Part shown: positions 1 to 7,802 of the stretch, in pieces
Layout of the letters: each line of letters opens with the position of its first letter
How positions within the stretch are numbered: position 1 is the first letter of the stretch
Assembly (NCBI GenBank): GCA_026708115.1
Contig: JAPOVL010000044.1
Coordinates: 1 to 64,000, forward strand
From: Chloroflexota bacterium
GTDB taxonomy: Bacteria > Chloroflexota > Anaerolineae > Aggregatilineales > Phototrophicaceae
Direction of reading: 5' to 3'
DNA: 64,000 nt
Translations under genes and position numbers: made by a program
The notes under the pieces: generated by a model
Database searches by the model: none
Seen by the model: the letters and a program-made list of their open reading frames with translations, nothing else
What the model was told of the DNA's origin: nothing

Positions 1-77
1 CCCCCTGGTCGGCGCAGAGAGCGCAGAGGGAGGCCCTCACCCCAAACCCTGTTCCCCCCTCTGTCCCCCCGTTCTCG
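1..77. repeat. Dispersed C-rich intergenic repeat, left part
   Basis: No gene. Bases 33-77 match 3073-3117 essentially base for base (CCCTCACCCC start, CGTTCTCG end). The repeat is interrupted at 77/78 by a small mobile element and resumes at 253. The last eight bases (70-77, CGTTCTCG) are one side of the element's target-site duplication. Confidence 0.8.
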
Positions 78-252
78 GCTGAGGACATGACAGGTTTTAA
101 CTTGGCGGAATACCGCTGCAAAACTTGTAATTTCTGTGGCGATTTCGGGCGACTCACAGAGTCGCCCCTACAATTTTCGCCCAATAAGATGCTTGTGATC
201 GTTGTCCTGTCGCTTTCATAGCCAATCGGATCAAAGCTGTCATGTCCTCAGC
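78..252. mobile_element. 175-bp MITE-like element, copy 1, with 8-bp target duplication
   Basis: A non-coding 175-bp element with perfect 16-bp terminal inverted repeats: GCTGAGGACATGACAG at 78-93 and its reverse complement at 237-252. It is flanked by the direct repeat CGTTCTCG (70-77 and 253-260). The interior carries a GGGCGACTCACAGAGTCGCCC hairpin-type sequence shared with many other repeats here. A near-identical copy of the same length lies at 31455-31629, and an unoccupied version of this target is at 3110-3117. Mobilisation by a transposase elsewhere in the genome is inferred; none is encoded here. Confidence 0.9.
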
Positions 253-496
253 CGTTCTCGGGGGGCGGAAATCCCATAAAGAGGGAGGGGCTTATATCGT
301 GGTGTATGTGTTTGGGAGGTTGCGTGGACATCCGCGAGACCGCAGCGCAGAGGGCACTGTTTCGGGCGACATGGTAGGGCACCCGAAAATCATGCTGCTC
401 GTCGCGCCATCGGCGGGCGACCAGATTGGTCGCCCCTACGGGTTTCGACGTGATTGTAGACGGGATTGGGCGGTGTGCTGTTTGCATGGCCGGGCA
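253..496. repeat. Repeat-filled 3' flank of the terminase gene
   Basis: No credible gene. Bases about 282-378 closely match 3181-3278, so together with 33-77 this forms the left arm of a long direct repeat that brackets the two terminase cassettes. Another hairpin repeat (GGCGACCAGATTGGTCGCC) lies near 414-437. Confidence 0.7.
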
Positions 497-1705
497 TCAG
501 ACGAGGTCGATGCTTATGCGGCCGCTGTGTTGGGCGCCGTGCCAGGCCAGGGCGGTAGCGATGACGGTGTCGTCGTGGCCTCCCGGGGGCGCGCCGTAGC
601 GATAGCCGCCGCTGGCCAGGCGATCGAATTTGTAGTCGGCCAGTTCCCCCAGCAGCACGGGATCGTCCAGCAGGGTGATGTCGTTACGCTCGATGGCCAG
701 GGCCAGGGCTTCGATGAGCGGCGCTTTGGATTTGGCGCTGGTGTAGAAGCGGCGCACCGGCAAGCCCAGGCGAAGCAGGGCATCGATATTGGGCTCGCCG
801 ATGCTGTTGGCTTCGGCCCAGATCACTTGCGGGCGCCATTTTGCTGCGATGGCGGCTAGGCGCTCGCGCTGCAGTTCCCAGCCGACCTGGTTGAAGCGTT
901 CCAGGGCCACCATCTTGCCGTTGCTGGCGTCGAGGACGGCGATGGCGGTGTAGTCCTTGCTGCGGCCCCAATCGACCCCGACGACATAGCTATGGTCGGG
1001 CTGCGGCTCGTCATAGGGGGCGGGGGCGGCGGCGGCGCTGAGGCCGCGGAAGACAGCGCCGCGGTCATCGCTGAAGACGGCTTCGTATTCGGTCTCCCAG
1101 ATGTGCTCGGCTGTGTTGCGCCGGATGCTCTGCAATTCCGCGGCGTCAACGATGTCGGATTGGGCGGTGCTGAAATTGAAGGCAGCCCAGTCCTGTTGCA
1201 GCGGGTCCTGGCCATCGCGATGGCGCTCCCAGAACCAGTTGCGGCCGTTGGGGGTGCTGAGGAAGCGCGCGCCGCCGCGGGTCTCGGCCAGCATGGGGCG
1301 GATGACATCGTGCCAGATGCGGGCCGGCATGAAGGCGGCTTCATCGAGGACGGCGAAATCGATGCCTGGGCCGCGCAGCTTGTCGGGGTTATGCGTTGTG
1401 CGGATGGCGATGACGCCGCCTTTTGGCAGGTCGATGCGCCTTTTGCTTCGGCTTATGACGACGCCTCTCAGGTCTTTGACGGCGCTTAGCAGTTCGGGCC
1501 AGATTTCCTCATCGGCCGTCTGGTAGGTGGGCACGATCCACCAGCAGCGCTTGTGTTGCAGGTGGGCGGCGCGCAGGATCTCGACCAGCCCGAGGCGGGA
1601 TTTGCCCCAGCGCCGCCCGCAGGCCAGGACCTTGAAGCGGGCCGGGTTATGCAGGATTTGCAGTTGGCCGGGGTGGGGCAGCCGGCAGGTTACGGTGGTC
1701 GACAA
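497..1705 (-). CDS. Phage-type terminase large subunit (TerL-like ATPase/nuclease)
   Basis: About 402 residues if the TTG at 1705 is the start; the reading frame stays open to an ATG at 1843, but that extra part overlaps a small-subunit relic in another frame and its composition looks non-native. Visible motifs: Walker A (CGRRWGKSR), a Walker B-like IDFAVLDEAAF, the coupling STPNGRNWF, and an RNase H-like nuclease start VVGVDWGRSKDYTAI. In phages TerL translocates DNA and cuts at the portal. No portal or capsid genes are nearby, so this is a stranded cassette or a domesticated copy. A truncated second copy lies at about 2280-2487. Confidence 0.8.
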   Translation of the reverse strand: MSTTVTCRLPHPGQLQILHNPARFKVLACGRRWGKSRLGLVEILRAAHLQHKRCWWIVPTYQTADEEIWPELLSAVKDLRGVVISRSKRRIDLPKGGVIAIRTTHNPDKLRGPGIDFAVLDEAAFMPARIWHDVIRPMLAETRGGARFLSTPNGRNWFWERHRDGQDPLQQDWAAFNFSTAQSDIVDAAELQSIRRNTAEHIWETEYEAVFSDDRGAVFRGLSAAAAPAPYDEPQPDHSYVVGVDWGRSKDYTAIAVLDASNGKMVALERFNQVGWELQRERLAAIAAKWRPQVIWAEANSIGEPNIDALLRLGLPVRRFYTSAKSKAPLIEALALAIERNDITLLDDPVLLGELADYKFDRLASGGYRYGAPPGGHDDTVIATALAWHGAQHSGRISIDLV

Positions 1706-1892
1706 ATCTGAGTCGCTTGGGTTCTTCGGTCTCCATTTGGGCGTCCAGCGCCAGCACTTCAAAGTACTCCTCCAGTTGATGGGCTTGATTGAACGGGGTT
1801 GACGGGGTGTGGGGTCCTTCCGATGGCTGTGTTGTAGAGGCACTGTAGCATAAATGTTCTATGAAAAGGCGACTAAATGGTCGCGTTTGCAT
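1647..1892 (-). pseudogene. Truncated relic of terminase small subunit-like gene
   Basis: The frame ends with FNQAHQLEEYFEVL and LRFVDHRNLPAAPP, clearly homologous to the C-terminal third of the intact protein encoded at 2488-2985 (LLNQAHRLEESFEDL, IRFVYEDDLPAAPP). The leader sequence before it (about 1830-1892) also matches the leader at 3000-3075. The N-terminal two thirds, including the helix-turn-helix, are deleted. It overlaps the start of the large-subunit gene out of frame, which probably preserves the original overlap of the two genes. Confidence 0.75.
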
Positions 1893-2279
1893 TTTTTTTT
1901 GCCCTCAGCCCAAACCCCTCTCCCCAAACCCCTCTCCCATAAAGGGAGAGGGGCTTCTATCGCGGTCTATGTGCTTGGCAGGTCGCGTAGGTCGCGTAGA
2001 CACTGACTGTCAACAGCGGTGGGCGAGCCAAGGCTCGCCCCTACGGGTTCTGACATAGGTTTGCAGGGTTGTGAGTCGGGCGGGATTGGGACAGGTTTTT
2101 TCACCATCGAGGGTCGCGTCGACACTGACCGCCGGTCGCGTAGACACTGACCAGCAGCACCCAGGGTTATGTAGGGGCGACTCTGTGAGTCGCTCGCATT
2201 GCATAAGGACGGATGTTTGCATTAGCCTGGAAAACGGGGCAAATGCGACTCTGTTTTGTAGTGCTGGAAAAGCCTACTT
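1893..2279. repeat. Intergenic mosaic of dispersed repeats
   Basis: No gene. Contains a CCCCTCTCCC..GGGAGAGGGG hairpin (about 1917-1954), the GTCGCGTAGACACTGAC minisatellite-type unit several times (about 1987-2150), the GGGCGAGCCAAGGCTCGCCCC hairpin (about 2021-2042) and an inverted copy of the GGCGACTC..GAGTCGC repeat near 2173-2192. Confidence 0.6.
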
Positions 2280-2487
2280 TGCGCTAGCGATGGCGATTAG
2301 GCCGCCTTTTGGCAGATTGCCGCGCTTTTTGTTTAGGCTTCTGACGACGCTTTTTAGGTATTTGACGGCGTTTAGCGGATGGCGCCGGATTTCCTCTTCC
2401 GCCATCTGGCAGTTTGGGGCGACCCGCCAGCAGCGCTCCCGGTCCAGGCGGGCCGCCCTGAGGCTGTGGATCAGCCTTGACTCCGAG
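2280..2487 (-). pseudogene. Fragment of a second terminase large-subunit gene
   Basis: The DNA at about 2285-2485 aligns with about 1404-1605 inside the intact large-subunit gene (shared GCCGCCTTTTGGCAG, GGATTTCCTC and CCAGCAGCGCT landmarks) but has many substitutions and frame breaks. The nuclease half (toward lower coordinates) is missing. In the frame entering from upstream the Walker A region ends prematurely (VAACGRN then stop). It lies just after the small-subunit gene, the expected place for the large subunit. Confidence 0.75.
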
Positions 2488-2985
2488 TTACCTCAGTTTC
2501 TCCCGCACGCTGCTACTTTGGGGCGCGCCGGGCTCCCCAGGGTTTCCAGTTGCCGGGGGCGGGGCAGCCGGCAGGTCATCTTCATAGACAAATCTGATTC
2601 GGTTGGCTTGTTCGGTCTCTTGTTGGGGGTCCGGCGGCAGATCTTCAAAGCTCTCCTCCAGTCGATGGGCTTGATTGAGCAGGGTTGACAGGGTGTAGAC
2701 GAGTTGGCTGGCGGTGAGGCCTTCGCGCTCGCCGGATTTGAGTTGCTGCATGATGTCGCGGGAGGTTTCCAACATGTCCCTGAGCAGTTCGAGCTTGATG
2801 CTGGCGAAGTGGCGGTATTCGCGGTCTTCGAAGCGGCGTCTGAGTTCCCGTTCGCTGGCGCGCCAGCCTCGTAAAGTTTTGAGCGGGATTTTGAGTCGCT
2901 CTTTGACGCGCAGGAAGTCGCCGTCGAGTTGATTGAGCAGGTTGAGGGCCTCGATTTTGGTATCGAGGGTGTAGGTTGCTGGCAT
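2488..2985 (-). CDS. Terminase small subunit-like DNA-binding protein
   Basis: 165 residues with an ATG start. The N-terminal 60 residues form a helix-turn-helix of the type seen in small terminase/transposase-like proteins (VKERLKIPLKTLRGWRASE); the middle is helical (residues about 60-120) and the C-terminus is Pro/Asp-rich. Small terminases recognise phage packaging sites and pass DNA to the large subunit. The assignment rests on its position directly before a large-subunit fragment and on the same gene pair being repeated at 497-1892. The intact large subunit might still be supplied by that other copy. Sequence alone does not exclude another regulator function. Confidence 0.6.
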   Translation of the reverse strand: MPATYTLDTKIEALNLLNQLDGDFLRVKERLKIPLKTLRGWRASERELRRRFEDREYRHFASIKLELLRDMLETSRDIMQQLKSGEREGLTASQLVYTLSTLLNQAHRLEESFEDLPPDPQQETEQANRIRFVYEDDLPAAPPPATGNPGEPGAPQSSSVREKLR

Positions 2986-3072
2986 GGTGTTCTCTCATTT
3001 TCTTCTGTGATAGAGGCAGTGTAGCACGGTTGTTCTATGACAAGGCGACTAAATGGTCGCGTTTGATTTTTT

Positions 3073-3278
3073 GCCCTCACCCCAAACCCTGTTCCCCCCT
3101 CTGTCCCCCCGTTCTCGGGGGGCGGAATCACAAGGGGTGCGCGTAGGGCGCGTAGACACTGCCCGCCGACACAGCACTACGAGAGGGGCTTATATCGCGG
3201 CGTATGTGTTTGGGAGGTTGCGTGGACATCCACGAGACCGCAGCGCAGAGGGCACTGTTTCGGGCGACATGGTAGGGC
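3073..3278. repeat. Direct-repeat arm upstream of the terminase cassette (empty MITE site)
   Basis: Matches 33-77 plus parts of 253-378, but without the 175-bp element: CGTTCTCG occurs once, at 3110-3117. It therefore serves as an internal empty-site reference for the insertion at 78-252. The arm carries an extra GCGCGTAGGGCGCGTAGACAC block at about 3139-3160. Confidence 0.75.
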
Positions 3279-3300
3279 GCGTAGACACAGCCCGTCTGTC

Positions 3301-3843
3301 GCCCCTACGGGTTCAGACATAGGTCTGTAGGGTTGTGGGTCTGGCGGGTTGGTGGATCGAGGGGCATGGTCCGTTGCGGGTTTGGTACGGGGGGAGGCAC
3401 AGAGGGCGGCCCTCAGCCCAAGCCCCTCACCCCAAACCCCTCTCCCACAAGGGGAGAGGGGCTTAAATCGAGGTCTATGTGCTTGGCGAGTCACGTGGGT
3501 CGCGTAGACACTGACTGTCAACAGCGGTGGGCGAGCCGAGGCTCGCCCCTACGGGTTCAGACATAGGTCTGGCGGGTTGTGGGTCTGGCGGGTTGGTGGA
3601 TCGAGGGGCATGGTCCGTTGCGGGTTTGGTACGGGGGGAGGCACAGAGGGCGGCCCTCAGCCCAAGCCCCTCACCCCAAACCCCTCTCCCACAAGGGGAG
3701 AGGGGCTTAAATCGAGGTCTATGTGCTTGGCGAGTCACGTGGGTCGCGTAGACACTGACTGTCAACAGCGGTGGGCGAGCCGAGGCTCGCCCCTACGGGT
3801 TCAGACATAGGTCTGGCGGGTTGTGGGTCTGGCGGGTTGGTGG
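3301..3843. repeat. Tandem 244-bp repeat, two full units and a partial third
   Basis: Units 3301-3544 and 3545-3788 are almost identical; a third begins at 3789 and diverges near 3843. Each unit holds CCCTCACCCCAAACCCC..GGGGAGAGGGGC, a GGTCGCGTAGACACTGAC element and a GGCGAGCCGAGGCTCGCC hairpin. The identical short open frames read through these units are by-products of the duplication. No gene is present between 3279 and 3985. Confidence 0.9.
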
Positions 3844-3973
3844 GTCGCCCCTACGGGTTTAGACATAGGTCTGTAAGGGGTAAAAGCGCGTGGGGCGCGT
3901 GGACACAGACCGCGCTATTTCCCTCGGCGCCAGAGTCGCGGGCTGACAGGCTATCAACATCGCTAAACTGTAC

Positions 3974-3985
3974 TATAATCCCCTC
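3974..3985 (+). promoter_or_regulatory. -10 promoter element (TATAAT), possible leaderless start
   Basis: A perfect TATAAT at 3974-3979 lies six bases before the GTG at 3986, so transcription would begin at or next to the start codon. No clear -35 is at the standard distance. If the GTG is right, the mRNA is leaderless; alternatively translation begins at the ATG at 4016. Confidence 0.45.
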
Positions 3986-6085
3986 GTGTCGATACAAGAG
4001 ATCGCTCGGTCCAGGATGCAGCGAGCCCAATCTATTTCTCATAGCGGGACAGCCGCAAGCAAGGCAAAGCCGAATTTCTTCATTGTAGGCGCGCCCAAAT
4101 GCGGCACGACTTCGCTGCACGAATATTTGCAGCGGCACCCTGATGTCTTCATGCCCTTTTACAAGGAGCCGCACTATTTTGGATCGGACCTGGAGGGCTC
4201 GCGCTTTCGGCAATTTCGCGATCAGCCGGAACGTTATCTGAAACTGTTCCGGGACGCGCGCGGGGAACAGCGCATTGGGGAATCCTCGCCCTGGTACCTG
4301 TCCAGCCGGCGCGCCGCCGAAGAAATCCACGCCTATGACCCGCAAGCCAAGATCATCATCATGCTGCGCAACCCGGTCGACATGATGTATTCCATGTGGT
4401 CGCAATTTCGTTACAGCGGCAACGAGCAGATCGAAACCTTCGAGGAGGCGCTTGACGCCGAGCCCGAGCGCCGCCGGGGCGAGCGTATCCGCCGCGCGGC
4501 GCATTGCATCAGCGGTTTGTACTACCGAGACATGGTTCGTTTCGGCGAACAAGTGGGGCGCTATTTCGATCTCTTCGGTCGCGAGAATGTCAAGGTAGTC
4601 ATATTCGACGATTTTAAGTCCGACACGGCGTCGGTCTATCGCGATGTGCTCGCGTTCCTGGAAATCGACACCGGCTTCCAGACGACTTTCGATATTGTCA
4701 ATCCCAACAAAGAGGTGCGATTGGAGTGGCTGCAAAGGCTGATCGTCAGCAGCGGTTTCTCGCTGATGCTGTTAAAAGACCGCCTGACCTACCTGGCGAC
4801 GACGCACGCGCTGGTGCCCATTTCGTATCGAACGCGGGCGGTCAAAGGCGTGATCGCGGTGTATACCAAATATGAAAGGCGCTCGCCGCTGACTGCCGAG
4901 CTGCGGGGACGGCTTGCGCGCGAACTCCAAGGCGATATCGACAAACTGAGCGGGATGCTCGGCCGCGATCTTTCCCACTGGTATAAGGATGTCCCAGCAC
5001 CTGAAGCGCCCATAACTGAACAGGACATTGGGATTAGGCCGGCGAAGAAAACCGGCAAGCGCTCTCAACTGGCGTGGCGGCTGCTGAGTATCGTGATGAC
5101 AGTAGCCCTGTTGTATTTTGTGGTCAACGAATTGGGTGGCGCGGACCTGGCGGCGCTGATCAGGCGCATCCCGGCCTGGAGTTGGATCGGCGCGCTGCTG
5201 GTCTATTTGACGCTCAATCTGTTGCGCGCGCTGCGCTTCCGCGTTTTGCTTGACAAGCGCGAATCGCCGCTGCGCTTGCTGATCCCGATCACGCTCTATC
5301 ACAATGGTCTGGTGCGGGTGGTTCCCTTCAAGCTGGGCGAAATCTCCTACGTGATCTTGTTGAAGACAAGGCTCAACTACAGCATGCAAGAAGGCGTGGG
5401 CAGCTTGTTTGGGGCGCGGATCCTGGAACTGCTCATAATAGTATTGGTCTTCGCATTTGGCATATTCATGAGTGGCGAGCAGTTCGCGGCCCAGCGAGAC
5501 CAACTGATGGCGGGGGTATTGTCCGTGTTCCTGGCGTCGGTGATCGGTCTGTATTACGCCGGGAGCTTGTTGCGCCTGGCACTGGGCGTCATGCAGCGGA
5601 TTCCGGTTGTTGGACGGGGCAAGCCCCGCTCATTCTTTGCCGTCGCGCAGTCGAAGTTGACCGATGTCGCGGCAGAATTTGACCGCATTCGACAGCCGCG
5701 CCTCTTCTTCTCGGCATTGTTCATCAGCTGTTTCACTTATACCAGCTCGTTCCTCACCAACTATATCTTGCTGCGAGCGGTGGGCCTCGACGCCGAACTG
5801 CCCATCGTGATAACGGTAATCAGCCTGGGCATGTTTGGTTCGGCATTTCCCTTCACGCTGAGCGGATTTGGCATCGTGGAGACTGCCTGGTGGACGGGGC
5901 TAACGCGATTCGCGGGATATGCCGGCGATGAGGCCGCCGCAATCGGGATCGTCTTGCATGGTTTCCAGATTGTCGCTGCGGTACTATATGGCCTGGCGGG
6001 CTATGTGCTGATTCGGCTTTCGCCGCCGATGCCGCCGCGTGCGGAGGGACGCTCGGAATTCGAGACGCAGGGAGATGCGCTGTGA
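3986..6085 (+). CDS. Sulfotransferase fused to LPG-synthase-type membrane domain
   Basis: 699 residues, two domains. Residues about 28-330 are a PAPS-dependent sulfotransferase: the 5'-phosphosulfate loop APKCGTTSL (about 36-44) and the 3'-phosphate-binding strand IIIMLRNPVDMMYSMW (about 120-136) are plain. Residues about 355-690 are a multi-pass membrane region of the lysylphosphatidylglycerol-synthase TM/UPF0104 type, with about eight hydrophobic segments and a GSAFPFTLSGFGIVE segment typical of that family. Soluble sulfotransferases normally lack this. The fusion suggests sulfation of a membrane-bound lipid or glycan, or transport of it (inference). It overlaps the next gene by four bases (GTGA), so the two are probably co-translated. 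Confidence 0.85.
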   Translation: MSIQEIARSRMQRAQSISHSGTAASKAKPNFFIVGAPKCGTTSLHEYLQRHPDVFMPFYKEPHYFGSDLEGSRFRQFRDQPERYLKLFRDARGEQRIGESSPWYLSSRRAAEEIHAYDPQAKIIIMLRNPVDMMYSMWSQFRYSGNEQIETFEEALDAEPERRRGERIRRAAHCISGLYYRDMVRFGEQVGRYFDLFGRENVKVVIFDDFKSDTASVYRDVLAFLEIDTGFQTTFDIVNPNKEVRLEWLQRLIVSSGFSLMLLKDRLTYLATTHALVPISYRTRAVKGVIAVYTKYERRSPLTAELRGRLARELQGDIDKLSGMLGRDLSHWYKDVPAPEAPITEQDIGIRPAKKTGKRSQLAWRLLSIVMTVALLYFVVNELGGADLAALIRRIPAWSWIGALLVYLTLNLLRALRFRVLLDKRESPLRLLIPITLYHNGLVRVVPFKLGEISYVILLKTRLNYSMQEGVGSLFGARILELLIIVLVFAFGIFMSGEQFAAQRDQLMAGVLSVFLASVIGLYYAGSLLRLALGVMQRIPVVGRGKPRSFFAVAQSKLTDVAAEFDRIRQPRLFFSALFISCFTYTSSFLTNYILLRAVGLDAELPIVITVISLGMFGSAFPFTLSGFGIVETAWWTGLTRFAGYAGDEAAAIGIVLHGFQIVAAVLYGLAGYVLIRLSPPMPPRAEGRSEFETQGDAL

Positions 6086-6918
6086 CGTATCAAATTGACA
6101 AGGCGAAAATGTATCGTATGCCGACGCACTTCGGAGCTCGCATGGGGCCGCGGCAGAGCCCGGACGGCAGGAAGTTCGAATGCCTTGATAATCCGCGCGC
6201 GACATCGATCGCCGTCTCTTTCCTCACGCAGGCGGCGCAACTGGAAGCTTTTTTGCCGCCGGGTTTCGCGCTGGACGGCCAGCCGGTCGTCACGGTCAAC
6301 GCGACCTACATGACCGAGATCGAATGGCTGGCGGGGCGCGGCTACAACACGCTCGGCGTGTCTTTTCCCGCACGGTTTGACGGCGAAGAAGATCATGTGC
6401 GCGGCAGCTTGCTGACAGTGCTGTGGGAAAACCTGACGGATCCGATCATCACCGGGCGCGAGGAGCTGGGTTTTTCCAAGATCTATTGCGAATTGCCCGA
6501 GCCGATCGCGCTGCGAGGCGCGTACCATGTGACGGCAAGTTGGTTGGGCTTCAAGTTCCTTGATCTGCGGGTTAACGCGCTGCGGCAGCAATCTGACTTG
6601 GAAATCCAGGACATGCTGGATAGCCAGAGCGGCGATGGCACGCTGCATTACAAGTATATGCCGCGCACTGGAGAATGGGGTACAGCAGATGCAGCTTATG
6701 CCGTGATGACGCCGGCCGCGACGCCGAATCGGCGGATTCTGGAGCGGCATGTCGGTTCCGGGACTATTCAATTCCACCGGGCGCGCTGGGAAGATATGCC
6801 GACGCAGTACAATGTGGTCAATGCCTTCGCCGGCCTCGACATACTTGACTATCGCGGAGCGAGTCTGAGCAAGACGGTCGGGGGTAAAGATTTGAGCGAT
6901 CAACGGATCTTGCGCTAG
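6082..6918 (+). CDS. Acetoacetate decarboxylase-like protein
   Basis: 278 residues, GTG start overlapping the previous stop. It belongs to the acetoacetate decarboxylase fold: the motif GREELGFSKIYCEL (around residue 130-143) corresponds to the family's GRE-x-x-G-x-x-K segment that carries the Schiff-base lysine. The second of the two adjacent lysines of classic enzymes is replaced here (K then I), so classical acetoacetate decarboxylation is doubtful; related proteins act as aldolase/dehydratases or on other ketoacids. It is followed by two SDR dehydrogenases, which suggests a small keto-compound pathway. A second ADC-family gene is at 59799-60566. Confidence 0.75.
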   Translation: MTYQIDKAKMYRMPTHFGARMGPRQSPDGRKFECLDNPRATSIAVSFLTQAAQLEAFLPPGFALDGQPVVTVNATYMTEIEWLAGRGYNTLGVSFPARFDGEEDHVRGSLLTVLWENLTDPIITGREELGFSKIYCELPEPIALRGAYHVTASWLGFKFLDLRVNALRQQSDLEIQDMLDSQSGDGTLHYKYMPRTGEWGTADAAYAVMTPAATPNRRILERHVGSGTIQFHRARWEDMPTQYNVVNAFAGLDILDYRGASLSKTVGGKDLSDQRILR

Positions 6919-6941
6919 CGGGTTCTTTGCAGGAGAGCGAA

Positions 6942-7763
6942 ATGTATGACCTGAGCGACAAAGTCGCGCTGGTAACCGGCGCCGCGGGGAGAGACGGGCT
7001 GGGGCGCGCGATCGCGCTGCGGCTGGCGCAGGAAGGCGCAGACCTGGCGGTCAATGACCTGGACCGGGCGCAGAGCCGGCGCGGGAGCCTGGATGATGTG
7101 GTGGCGGATATCAGGGCACTTGGTCAAAGCGCGCTGGCGGTCTACGCGGATGTCACAAATGCGGAGCAGGTGGAGCGCATGGTGGCTGATACGGTCGATC
7201 ATTTTGGGCGGATCGACATTCTGGTCAACAATGCTGGCGCGCCCGCGGGCAAAGATCGCGTGCCGGTGGTTGAGTTGGAAGAATCGGCTTGGGATTTGGT
7301 CCAGAATGTCAATGTCAAGGGCAGCTTTCTTTGCAGTCGGGCGGTCGCGCGCGCGTTGATTGCCCAGGGACAAGGCGGCAAGATAATCAACATTTCTTCG
7401 CAAGCGGGCAAGCAGGGGGTGCCTCGCTACGCCGCCTATTGCGCGTCGAAATTCGCCGTCATTGGTTTTACCCAAGCGTTAGCGCATGAATTGGGATCGC
7501 AGCGCATCAATGTCAACGCCATCTGCCCGGGCTTGATCGCAACCGAACGGATCGACGATATGGCGGCGGCGCTGGCGCCGGCTGGCATCAGCCCGGCCGC
7601 GCAGCGACAAGCCATGATCGAAAGCGCCGTCAACAATGCGGTCATGGGGAGAATGGCAGTCACCAGCGACATCGCCAACATGGCTGCCTTCCTGGCATCC
7701 GATCAGTCCGCGTTTTTGACCGGTTTGTCGCTTTCGGTAACCGGCGGCGCGTCCATGGACTAA
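6942..7763 (+). CDS. SDR family NAD(P)-dependent oxidoreductase
   Basis: 273 residues from the ATG at 6942, chosen because AGGAG at 6931-6935 is well spaced; an upstream TTG at 6927 has no ribosome site. Classical short-chain dehydrogenase: nucleotide-binding TGAAGRDGLGRAIA near the N-terminus, NNAGA, catalytic Ser in NISSQAG, and the YAAYCASK Tyr-Lys pair; the C-terminus has the usual SxFLTGxSLxVTGGxxMD ending. It is 39 bases before the next SDR and 23 bases after the ADC-like gene, so the four genes from 3986 form a likely operon. The substrate cannot be read from sequence. Confidence 0.9.
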   Translation: MYDLSDKVALVTGAAGRDGLGRAIALRLAQEGADLAVNDLDRAQSRRGSLDDVVADIRALGQSALAVYADVTNAEQVERMVADTVDHFGRIDILVNNAGAPAGKDRVPVVELEESAWDLVQNVNVKGSFLCSRAVARALIAQGQGGKIINISSQAGKQGVPRYAAYCASKFAVIGFTQALAHELGSQRINVNAICPGLIATERIDDMAAALAPAGISPAAQRQAMIESAVNNAVMGRMAVTSDIANMAAFLASDQSAFLTGLSLSVTGGASMD

Positions 7764-7802
7764 GGAGGCGCAAGGCCTCCAAGCAGCGGCGGAGAATTGC
7801 GG

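Noticed and set aside
3333..3810. Two identical 77-residue frames
   Set aside because: They are translations of a 244-bp tandem repeat made of C-rich and hairpin sequences, not genes.
1..3990. Repeated short sequences suggestive of a CRISPR array
   Set aside because: Repeat units differ in length and spacing, spacers are not unique 30-40-mers and no cas genes occur; these are tandem and dispersed intergenic repeats.
3851..4735. A 294-residue minus-strand frame
   Set aside because: It lies opposite the sulfotransferase gene, has no recognisable motif, and the plus strand has clear family signatures.
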